Positions 11,101 through 23,100 of a DNA stretch of 24,920 nucleotides are shown piece after piece. How positions within the stretch are numbered: the stretch's first letter is position 1; each line of letters starts with the position of its first letter. The stretch lies in contig QUTJ01031828.1 of NCBI GenBank assembly GCA_003573635.1, positions 1 to 24,920 of the forward strand. The letters run 5' to 3'. The notes under the pieces were generated by a model. It worked only from the letters and a program-made list of their open reading frames with translations. It ran no database searches and was not told the origin of the DNA. The DNA is from Goniomonas avonlea (Eukaryota > Cryptophyceae > Goniomonadida > Goniomonadaceae). Made by a program: the position numbers and the translations under genes.

Positions 11101-14100
11101 TGCTCGCGCATTCCAGGGTGGGTTGGTCAAACGAGAGGGCGCGGGTGATGGTCGCCTGCCTCTTGGCAAGCGACAGCACGGCTTGTGTCGCGTGACCGCT
11201 TCCGTGAGACGCCAAGCATGTCATGGACGATTCTGAGACCCACGCAGTGTGGGCACAAGAGGTATCGCCGACACGAAGCGCCAGGCCGCCCAAAGTGCCC
11301 ATGTACACGCCAAAAACGGTCACACTGGCGGCGCCAGTGGTCGGCAAGTTGCTGGGGAGCTGCTTGGAGGGACTTTGGACGTCAAACGAGAAGGCGGCCA
11401 GCGAAGTCTGCAGCACACTGGCGGAATGCACTGTGGCAGCGACGTTGAGGGCTCCGCCGACTCCGTTCGACACCTTAAGTTGCAGAAGGGAATCGGACAT
11501 CCACACGCTGGCGCGGCATCCTGTCCCTCCGAGACGGACAGCCATCGACACTCTTGGCCCAAACGAGCTTCCCACGACAGTTGTCGAGAAGGAGAGCGTC
11601 GTGGGTGCGTTTGCTCGAGCCGGCACAGCAGCGGTGTGATCAAACGACACAGCTCGCAGCTGGGTCTCGAGGACACTGACAGCGACCGAGCCGATAGCTG
11701 AGGCGCTACCAGGGGCACTGGCACTTGGCTTGCAGGAGATCGACGACGACGAAGTCCATCTCACTGCTTGAGCAGCCGAGAACCCCATCCGCAGCAGTCG
11801 AGAGTAGTCCTCAGTTTCGACAGAGGCCCCGACCACCGTCACACTGACGGAGCCGGTTGTGGGGCTGTTCGGCCGAGTGACAGCGTGCGACTCGGACAGC
11901 GAGACAGAGAACACGTGAGACAGCGTGCCTACGGCCCGCACCACGGAGACACCGACAGCCAGGCAGCCTCGCACAGAGGCACTTGAGCGCCCAGCAATCG
12001 CTGTGTGAGACACCCACATCGAGGTGCTTGGCGCCGCGGTCAAACCGAGTCGCGGCCGAACTGTCAACGCACCGAGGCCACCGCCAAGCACTGTCACCAT
12101 AGTGCCGCCGGTGCTCACACTGTTGGCGGCGTGGGCCGGCGCTGGCATGAGCTGATCGTAGCTCAGAGTCGTGGACAACGTCAGCAGCGAGACTACTGAC
12201 ACCACTGCGGCACCGGTCCGGTAAACGCGGTCACGCTGGCTGGGGCGGCACACGAGGCTCGACTCCGACACCCACTGCGACATCGGCGAGGCGGTGCCAA
12301 ACCGAGGACCGGTGCTGATGTCCCAAGTGGCCAGGCGTATGCCGACAACAGTCACCATTGTGCTTCCGGTCACGGGAGTGTTAGTCCGGACCGCACTACT
12401 GAGCCAGCCGGCATATTTGTAGGTTCCCAAAAGCGTCCCCACCTCGGTCGCGACGGTGACGACGGAAGAAAACGACTCGTGCTTCACAAAGAGCGAGCGA
12501 ACCGACAGCGAAGAATCCGAGACCCAAAAGGAGGCGCAGATCGCGGAGCCGCCGAGTGCCACTCGCAGGGAGAGGTCTGCGGCCCCAACGTACGCGCCAA
12601 CAAGGGTGACGCTCGTCGCCCCGGTTGCTGGCAAGCTTGAGTTGGAGGTGGGAACAGCAGCAGGAAGGGCAGCGCTGAACACGGCCGCGATCGACGACAA
12701 CGCCCACAGCGGTGACAGACTCAGCACAACAACCTTCTCTGCCGCTGTGGAACCAGCGCGGAGTCGCAGCGCCGAGTCAGACACCCACTGGGTGGCACAG
12801 GTTGCTGTGCCTCCCAGCCGAGAGCGCGAAGACACCTCGGCGGCTCGGGTACTGGAGCCCAGCAGCGTGATGCTGACCCCGCCGGTGGTCGGCAAGTTGG
12901 TCCTGCAGCGCTGTGGCGTGGCTAGGAGTGCATCCAGAGACACTAGCGACAGCATCGTTCCCAGGCCTTTGACGCTAGCGGCGATGCCGGTGCGAGCAAG
13001 AGAGTACGATGGAGGCCGGCAGACAGCGGAAGAATCAGAGGTCCACACTGTCGCTGCGGAGTGTGTTGCGCCGCTTCGGAGAGTAGGACTATACGTGCGC
13101 ACTCCCAAGGATTGGCCCACCACGGTCACGCTCAGAGATCCGGTTGGCGGTGCATTGGAGCCCCGGGGAGAATCTGCAGGGTTGTAGGAGAGCGGCGCCT
13201 TGAGAGTATGAACCGCGCCCTCAACGCTCAACAGAATGGCAACCCGAGAGCCGACACCAGCCCCAACACGGCCGTGCACGCTAGTGTCGGACCGCCATAG
13301 GGTGGCAAGAGCGCCGGTCACTCCAATACGGAAGGCCTGTGGTCGGTAGATTTGGCCAAATTCTGCGCCGATAACTGTGACGCTGATGCTTCCAGTCGTC
13401 GGAGCATTGGCCGTGGGGAAGGGACGAGAGAACACTTCTGAGTGTGAGAAACCCCGCGTTTGCGTCCCGTGCACCATCGCGACTGACATTGCCAACCCCG
13501 ACGACAGCCTTGTGCCCGACGCCACTTTGGAAAACACTGAAGAGTCGGACACCCACCAGCTCGCGGCGGTTCCACTCCCGCCGACGCCGACCACCCGACT
13601 CCTCTCGCGCATTCCCAGTTGGGCACCGAGCAACGTGACGCTGATCGCCCCTGTGGTAGGCGCGTTGCCTCGGGCCGCCACACGCTCCGGCACCGGGTTG
13701 GAGAAGTTCAGCGCCGCCACCAGCGACATCCAGCGCCCAGTCCCCACCGTGGCTATCATGGTCTCTCCGTATCTTGGAGATGTCGCAGCAGCTTTGGCCG
13801 TGATGGATGTGTCGGAGGTCCAGGCGCTTGCGACAATTCCAGAGCCGTCGATTCGGGCACCGAGGGAGCGACCTTGTCCGAACGCATGTCCGAGGAGCGT
13901 GACCGATCGCGCACCCGTGGAGAGTGATCCGGGGCGCACATCGCCCAACCCAACGTAAATGTTCGTTTGCCACGACGCAAAGTCGTAATCCTGGCACAAC
14001 ACAGCTCGCACCAAGTACGAGTTAGGTTGCTGAAGTATCGATTTTGGCTGGAGTAGGCTGAACGTGAGTGCTCTGCTCAGAGTCGAAGCTCGCAGGCCAT

Positions 14101-17100
14101 TGACGACGGTCGCCTGTAGCGACACTGAGAATCCGAGACCGAATGCAGCTTTAGATGTCACGGCGCTCTCCGACACCCAATCCGTTGCCTCGCAGACGGT
14201 GGCTCCAAGTCGGCCTCTGGGGGAGAAGAAGCCACTCTGAGCGAAGTGCGAGCTGTCGCCTACAATGGTCACACTCACAGATCCTGTGGCTGGCAGGTTC
14301 GCTTCAAACACACCCGTGACCTGGGAGGCGTCGAAGGTGAGCGCGGCTGAGTTGGAGGCGGCCGACGGTGCGGTGACAGCCACTCCTCGCGCTTTAGAGT
14401 TGCCGACGGCTGCGACCTTGCTTCGAATGCACGTTTCGGAGGTCCAATGAGTCGTGCCGAAGCCGGTGCCGCCGACACGACCTCGAATACTGTAAGCCTC
14501 GCTCCCCATGCCGTAACCAAGGACCGTGACGCTCGCTGATGCAGTTGACGGGACGTTTTGGACATTCGTGGCTGACACGTGCGCGCGGTTGAACGTCAAC
14601 GCACGCGTCTGTGTCCCATGTAGCGCTCCCACGCTGACGACGAGCTGTTTCAACAAACCAGAGCCAACACAGGGTTTCAGCCGCATAGAACTCTCAGAAA
14701 ACCACACGGTCCCCCGCATCAAGGTTCCTCCAAGGTTGGCGGTCAGACTCTCATCGCCCATCCCCAAACCAAACCCAAGAACTGTCACTGATATCCCACC
14801 CGTGGAGGCGCCGTTGACCCAGGTCTCCATTGGCGCTGGGGGGACATACTTGAACCCGAGCAACCGGGTGGCGCGCTGCGCCTGCAACGTCACGACCGTG
14901 TCCAAATGCAGTCCTACACCAAAGGCGATCTTGGCCTGAAGACCCGTGTCAGTGACCCAGAGGGTCGCTTCCCAACCGCTGCCCCCAGCTCGCGAGAGCG
15001 GAGATTGGTGCGCGTTTGAAAAAGACGCTCCAAAGAGGGTGACGCTGGCGGCTCCTGTTGCGGGACGCGCCTCCGCTATCTCGCCATTGAGGCGCAGCGC
15101 TGTGGAGAAAGCGCTTGCCAGAGTAGAAGGGCGACGTTGCACTGTCACAACTAAACCAGGCGTGACGGATTGGACAGGGCTGTACTTAACCCGGATGGAA
15201 GTGTCAGAGAGCCAGGCCGACGCTCGAGTGGCCAAGTCCGCTGCTCGGGCAGCAAACGTCCGGTCCGCTTGGGCGTAATTGCGCCCAAGCACAGTCACAC
15301 TCGTGCTTCCGGTGTTTGATGCGAGGTACGCAACGGCACTTGTTAGGAGAGGAACACCAGAGTATGTCACAACATCGCGCAGCGAGTAGGAGTGGTGGTC
15401 GAGGCTGACAACTAATGACAGCGACGAGTCCGTGCCCTGGCCAACCTTGGCACTAAGCTGAGAGTCAGAAAGCCACCTAGTGCGTTCTAGTCCACTGCTG
15501 CCCACTCGCGTATTGGCGGATGCCTTCAGAGAAAAGCCGAAGTTCGCGCCAACGACGGTGACGAGGGTGGAGCCGGTCGTGGGATAGTTCGTGTTCGAGA
15601 TACGAACCACCAGATGCCGTGGATACGTCAGCATGTGTGAGGTAGTTCGACCCAACTCACCCACAGTTAAGCTCATCCCAACAGTTTTCAGCCGACTCGG
15701 CCGCATTTTACCGACCACTGACGAATCTGACACCCAGTGCGTGGCAGGCATGGCAGAGTCACCGGTGCGCTGTCGCCCAGAAAAGTCCGAAACACCTGCG
15801 TGTTCCCCAACAACAGTGACACTCGTGGAACCAGTTGTGAGGCCATTCGAGGCGAGAGCGTACCGAGGGGTTGCTTCCGCCATCGTTAAGGCACGCGACA
15901 CAGATCCGCGGGTATGGGTATGGGTCACAAGCAGTTGGAGCCCTCGGAAGGCCGAAGGGACGGACTTACACACGAGCGCAGTGTGTGAATGCCACGAGTG
16001 CGCCACAGTGCCAGTGCCGCCCACGCGCGTTCGGCCAGTCGAAACGTCACCAAAGTTCACACCGACAACTGTGACGCTGACCGTTCCCGTCGCTGCGGCA
16101 TTCGGACTGATGCTATCCACCGGATCACCACCGTCGTACGTGACGGTCAAAGTCAAGGTGCCTGCAGAATGGGCCACTGTGCCAATGATAGCAGCAGCAA
16201 GCGGGTGGGCAGACGGAGCCTTGGTGGCCACTGCCGAGTCGGACACCCATGACGTGGCTTGAGTCCCGGTGCACAACGCGCGCGCTCGAATGCTAGCCCG
16301 CACCACACTGAAGCTGTGTCCGACCACAGTTACAGACGCACTGCCAGTGGCAGCTCCATTCGTTACCATGACTGTGCTTTGCTCCACGCTGTGGGAGGTC
16401 CAGGGTTGGTTTATGCTGCCTACCAAGGCAACTGTCACTTGCATGCCTCTATGAAGAGCAAGCGCAGGCGAAGTTTTGCAGGTCAGCGACGAGTCAGAAG
16501 TCCAGGCAAGGGCGGCGTAGCCGCTTCCTCCAACTCGGCCCTGGGCACTGGAGGCGGAGGCACCCATGTTGGAGCCCAGCAGCGTCACACTCACGCTTCC
16601 AGTCCCAGCTCCGTTGCAGGGTGCGACGCTGCTTGGGCGGGCTTGCTCATAGGAGAAAGCACCAGAAGCACTGACCGCACGCACGATCACCGACAGCGCA
16701 AGGGCCATACCTCGGAAGCTGGTGTTTGGCTTGCAGGACAGCGTGGTTGTCGAAGACCACACAGAGGACGAGCACGCACTGCCGCCAAGGCGTCCCGCAG
16801 CCGTGTGGACTGAGTGGCCAATCATCGAGCCGAGCACAGTGACGCTCATCGAGCCGGTCAAGGGTTTGTTGAATGAGACGACAGCGCTTGGTGCCGCAGC
16901 ATCGTTGGTCCAGGACAACGTCACAGTTCCATAGGACTGCGATGCTGTCACCGCTATGCTGGCAGACGTGCCCATGCCTTTCTGCGTCTTGCACTCCACA
17001 CTGGTATCCGATTTCCACAATGTCACGTCCTTGGAACTCAGTGCCATTCGGACGCCGGGGCTCGAAGATGGGAACGATCCGACGTTGGTGCCAACGACGG

Positions 17101-20100
17101 TCACGCTGACCGCCCCAGTCACGCCCCCGTTACTCCTCCCAACGCTGCTCACTGCCGGCACAGAAACAGAAACAGCCAGAGCCATNGTCCCAGTCTGCCG
17201 AGTCACAGTCACTCCCAACGAACNCCCAGAACCCAAGCCACCAGCCGCCTTGCAGCGCACAGAGCTGTCAGAGCTCCACCCAGTCGACTCCTCCCCATGA
17301 CTGCTCCCAACCCGGCCCCGCGTGCTGTAATCCCTCCCTCCCAGGCTTGAGCCCACCACNGTCACCGTCACAGCGCCCGTCGACGGCCGGTTCGTGNGGA
17401 CCACAGAGCTCAGATCGATTTGCTCGAAGCTCCAAGCGAGCGTGGCGCTNCCGACCTGTTGACCAAACGTCACCCCCACAAGCAGTGAGTTCCCTGAGCC
17501 CTGGGAAGCCTTGCACCGCACCGAGCTCTCCGACAACCACAGCGTGGACATGCAGCGGCTCCCTCCAAGACGCTCGCGCGCGCTGTAGTCCGACACACCC
17601 ACGTTGCTTCCGACCACAGTCACGCTGCACCCACCCGTGGTTGCGCCGTTCACGGCCACGACGCTGCTTGGAACAGCCTGCCCGAAGCTTACCGCCAACG
17701 TTATCGTTCCAACCTGGCGTGAAACGGAGGCCCAAGGATGCAAAAGTCTACTCGCGCCGACAGTTGACTTACACCGGATTGCGCTGTCAGAAACCCAGGC
17801 AGTCGAGCCACATGAAGTGGCTCCCACTCTGACCCTGCTGCTCATTCCAAAGCGCCCCCCGAGACATGTGACAGACACCGACCCTGTCGAAGCGAGGTTG
17901 GTCGCCAGTGCCCCGCTCACAGCGACTTGGTCGAAGGACACCGCGGCCGTAATTGACGCAACCGGGACTGTGGGACACAAAGTAGTCACTTGGACTCCAA
18001 GCCATGCCCACGCGCCCGTCACTGACTTGCAGAGCAAGACCGTGTCTGAGGCCCACAGGCTGGACTCCAGGGCACTCGTTCCTAACGACGCCCGACTGCT
18101 GACATCAGGCAGTCCAAAGTTAGAACCAACGACTGTGACGCTCTGAGAGCCAGTGGTGGGCGAGTTGGTGACAAGCGCACCGCTCGTTGTTACACTAAAA
18201 GAAAACCCAGCAACAATGGTACCGAAACGACTCCCAACGGTGACCCCGTGGCTCAGTGCCATCTGAATCACACCAGTGGGAGCTTTACAGAGGACTGAGC
18301 TCTCTCCAAGCCACCTGCTCGAGGAGCACCCAGAGCCACGAAGCCTCACGGAGGTTGAGTAGTCACGTGTTGCAAGGTGTGCGCCCAGCACGGTGACAGA
18401 AACACAGCTGGTCGCAGGTCCATTGCTCACAACGACATTACTGACAGAGACTCGGTCAAACGAGAGACCTTGGGTCAAAGTGCCCCCTTGCTGGCCAGCA
18501 GTCATTCCCATGAGTCGCGACGAACGAACGCCCGTTGTGGCCTTGCACCTGACGGAGCTGTCCGAGCGCCAGAGTGTATTGACGCAGGCACTCCCCTGCA
18601 CGCGTCCCCTGGCAGTGTTGTCGAGCCTGCCGTAACTTGATGCAATCACAGTCACCGAGATCGCACCAGTCGCGGCCACGTTTGCGCTCGTGACGGCACT
18701 CACCTCGGGCGCAGCCATGGTGACAGCAGAAGTCCAGGTGAGGAAGCGGACCAGCGTTGTGATCGCGAAGAGCCGTCCGCTTCTGCTTCCTGAATGCACC
18801 TTGAGCTGCATGGCGCTGGAGGACGCCCAAACGGTTGCCTCGCACGCAGTCCGCCCCATGCGCTCTCGGTGTGAGGCGCGAGCAACGCCCAAATGGGCAC
18901 CAACCACGGTCACGCTGGCAGCTCCAGTCCCTGGGGCGTTGCTGGCTGCAGCACTGCTCTGCTGTGCAAGGTCAAAACTCCACGCCAGCAAAACTGAGAA
19001 AGGAGCAGCAGCCGTGAAGACGACCGCCTTGGAGCTGCCTACACCCGCAGGGGGCCTGAGATACAGCGTGCTCTCTCCCGTCCAGTGAGTGGCCGCACCC
19101 ATACTTCCACCAACACTGAGGCGGGGGGTCGTGCGCAGCACTGGCAGGCTCCACCCAATCACCGTCACAGAGGAAGATCCGGTTGCGGGAGAGTTTCCAT
19201 GTTCGGCGCCCACGAGCAGCGCCGCGGAGTACTCGAACGCCTCGGCACGAGAATTTCTGTCCATTGCAATCGTGGCGACGCATGTGAGACCAACACCACC
19301 CCCAGCAGCCAGCTTGGTCGTGAGTCCAGTGTCCGTCATCCAGTCGGAGCTCTCCCAAGCACTGTTGCCAGCTCTGAATCCGGAAGTCGTCGCCGCATTG
19401 CCAAAGTTGGCGCCGACGACCGTCACACTGTTGCAGCCTGTTGCAGCCCGCCATGTGCCTGGGCGAACGTGGACATTGACACGCACTCCCCAGTTCATCG
19501 AGAACGCGCCAGCGAGTGTCGAATGCCGGCGCTGCACCGTCAGGGCAATATTTGGGGCGAGCGGAGGAGGGGCGCCAAACTTGCACCGAACTGACGAGTC
19601 CGATTGCCACCGCGTGGCGTGGCAGCTTGCTCCGTCAACCCGAGCGGCAGGGCTTGAGTCACTCCGCCCAGCGCTGCGGCCAAGGACGGTCACGCTGGCA
19701 GCGCCGGTGCTCGACGAGAAGTGAGCAGCGGCGGTGACCATGGCTGGTGGCGAGTAGCTCATGCACCTTGTCACGCAAGGCTGGTGCTGGGCCAAGGTCA
19801 CCACAATAGCACGGCATGAGGGCGGCAGGCCGACGGTGGCCTTGGCAATGAGGTGACTGTCTGAGACCCAGTTGGTGCTGGCGGTCTGACTCCCACCCGC
19901 GCGAACGCAGGCAGAGGGAAGCGCAGTCCCGAAGGCGATACCGAGAACGGTGACACTGGAGCTGCCCGTGGCAGGCTGGTTGCTGCTACCTGCACTCGCG
20001 GAGGGAATGTGAAGGGCATAAGTCCATTGGGACGTCATCGTCGCAGCGGGGGGCCCGATACTGGCGCGCACGTTAAATGTGAGACCGCGCCCGGAATGCA

Positions 20101-23100
20101 CTTTCGCTGCTACTGCTGTGTCGCCACCCCAAGATGTTGCAGGTGCACAAGACTCACCGAAGCGCATGCCTGCCGTCAGATCTGCGAGCCAAAAGCCAGT
20201 GCCCACCACCGTGACACTGATGGCGCCTGTAGAGGGCCCATTTCCAAGAAGGAGACTGCTCGCAGCGAGCGACTCGAGGGTCCAGCCGGCTGAAAGAGAC
20301 CCTTGCAAGTACGCACTGGTCACCACAATTTGTATCTGTGTTGCTGGGCTCCCGACAGCACACGACTTGCTGCTGAGAGAGCTGTCCGAAAGCCAGCGAG
20401 TCACCGCGTTGCTTGAGACTCCCAGACGCGCTCCGCTCGAAAAGGTCCTGGACCCTACATTGATGCCAACAATCGTCACGCTAACGCTGCCAGTGGTCGG
20501 GGCGTTGATGACCACGGCGCTACTGGGGGGCTGCACCGACGCGGTCCAAGCGTTGGTGAGCGTGCCCCTCGTGTGCGGGTTGGTCACAACTGCGGAAAGA
20601 GCAGCACCTCGTGAGCCAAGAGACTTGCAGGCGACAGCGCTGTCAGACCGCCAGGCCCACGCACGCCCCGAGCTCCCTCCGAGCCTGGCCGGTCCGCTGA
20701 GGCCGTGATCAAGGAATGACCCGACGACTGTGACGCTGACTGACCCGGTGCTCACGGCGTTCTGAGGGGCCAAACAACGCAAGGAGCCAGTGTTGTAGCT
20801 CCACAGCGCACTCGCAGTGCATCCCAATCGATGCACGGTTAGCTCCATTACAAGGGGCCGTGACACCGCCTGTCCTGACTTGCACCGGACAGACGAATCT
20901 GCAAGCCAGAGAGTCCCTTCAAGGGCAGAACCCGATACAGATGAGCGCAGCGACAAGCTACGGTGTCCAATGTTGCTTCCGACGACTGTGACGCTGGTCG
21001 AACCGGTCGGCGGTGCGTTAGAGGCAGCAACCCCACTGGCAAGGGGCCAGGAATAGGACCAAGTGGAAGACAGAGTCTCAAAGAAGGCGCGAGAAGACAC
21101 AACCATGGAGCGAGCGATACCAGACCCAGCCCCAACTTTCGTGAATACAGTCGAATCAGAGATCCAGTACGTGCCAGTGTGTCCGGAACCCCCAAGGCGG
21201 CATCGAGCACTGTTGGCAGTGCCGCGCCCAATCACTGTGACAGACACGCTACTGGTGGCTGGACCATTCGATGCAACAGCTGACATCGGTGCTGGGCGTT
21301 CGTAGCACGTGAGCGAACCGCCCGAGCGAAACATGAAGCCTGTACTGACAACTATGGGAACCGACGGACCAGCGCCAGCAGCAACTCGGCAGAGGAGGGC
21401 AGAGTCCGAGCGCCAAATAGTTGCCTCACCATTGCTGTACCCGAGGCGGGCACGGTCCGTGACGTCACGGGGGCCAAAGCTTGAACCCACGACTGTTGCA
21501 CTCACAGCTGCCGTTGTGGGTGTCCTGGGGCGACACTCGGTGGCCAGCGATGCGTCATATGTCCAGACGGACGTCGAGGAGCCAAAATTTCTCTGGGTTG
21601 ACACCACTGCGCTTCGAGAGCTGCCCACACCACCGGCAGTCTTGAGCTTCAGACAACTTTCTGACGTCCACTCGGTTCCTGTAGGGGCCGTCCCCCCAAT
21701 TCTGAGGGCCCGAGTGCGCTCCAAGCGTCCAACACTCCAGCCGACTAGGGTGACAGAGGAGGCGCCAGTCGCAGCACCATTGGACGCCCTGAGTGAAATT
21801 GTAGAGGACTGCGAGTATGAAAACAGGGACAGCTTGGTTGCGACATACTGCTTCGTTGTGACGGCGATGTTCATTCCCATGCCGGAGCCGGAGCAGATGT
21901 TTGAGCGAAGGCCGGTGTCAGACATCCAGGTTGTGCGCTCCCACTCGCTGCCCCCGACTCCCACGCCAGCGCTGGGATCTGCAAGGAAGAAATTCGCCCC
22001 AAGAATTGTCACTGAGCTTCCGCCCGTTGCAGGGCGAATGGATCCGAAGTAAGCCAGCACATGAGCAGCTTGGTCAGTGGACAAGGAGCTTGTAAGGGTC
22101 GAAGCGCCAAGCGCCAGGGTAACAGAAACAGGTGGATACGACAGCGGCACCCTGGGGAACTTGGCGCACAACGAGCTCTCCGAGTGCCAAAGTGTCTCTT
22201 CGCACGAGCTGTCGCCCACACGGCTCCGCCCTGACATATTCGCCTCCCCAAAGTCACACCCAAACACGGTCACACTGCTAGCTCCGGTGCTGGGACCAAA
22301 CGTAGCCATCCCTGCGCTGAGCTTGGGCGCGGAAGAATAGCTGATGCTGGTGTAAGCACTTGCCAAGTGTTGGTCAGCCGTGACCCCGCAGGCTTTGGAG
22401 TGCGGGAACCCGAGCACAGTCTTGCTGTGAATGGAAGAGTCCGTGGCCCAAACGGTGCCAGCTGAGGCGCTCCCACCGATCCGTGTGCGGAAAGATTTCC
22501 GTACTGGGCCGAAGGAGGCCCCGACAACTGTGACGCTTGATGCACCGGTCAAGGGCACATTTGCTGTGGAGGCATCAAGACACTGATGCGCGGCAAAACT
22601 GAAGACGGAAGAAAGGGTCGATGTTCGAACAGCGAGAGTCAGACGAACGCCAAGCAGCACGATGTTACCAGTGGAAGGCTTGCTACGGATGGATGACTGG
22701 GACACCCAGTGCGTTGCATGGCTCGCCGAAATGCCAACGGAGGCGTGTGTGGACGCAGCGAACGAGGAAAACGAGGACCCAACAACGGTGACACTGCTAG
22801 AGCCAGTGACGGCCGAATTTGTTCCAAGCAGCGAGCTGGTGAGGGGTGAGGACATGGAAAGTCCGCTGCTGATAGAACCGGAAGCGCGCGAGGAGGAGAC
22901 CACGGAACAAAGCGACACCCCGATTGCGGCGGTTTTGCACGTAACACTCGTGTGCGCGAGCCACACAGAGCGAGGGCTTGAGGTACCCCCTTGCCGAGAG
23001 GAACCGCTGATCAACATGTTGGCGCCAAGAACGGTGACCGACACAGATCCGGTCACTGGGGCATTGACGGGGGCAACCGAGCTCAGAGAAACTTTGTCAA

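Noticed and set aside
12456-13187. Plus-strand frame with a recurring motif (T-x-V-T-L-x-A-P-V)
   Set aside because: The apparent repeat is the reverse-complement reading of the TIG array's S-V-T-V-x-G segment. It has the same 258-bp period and no independent support.
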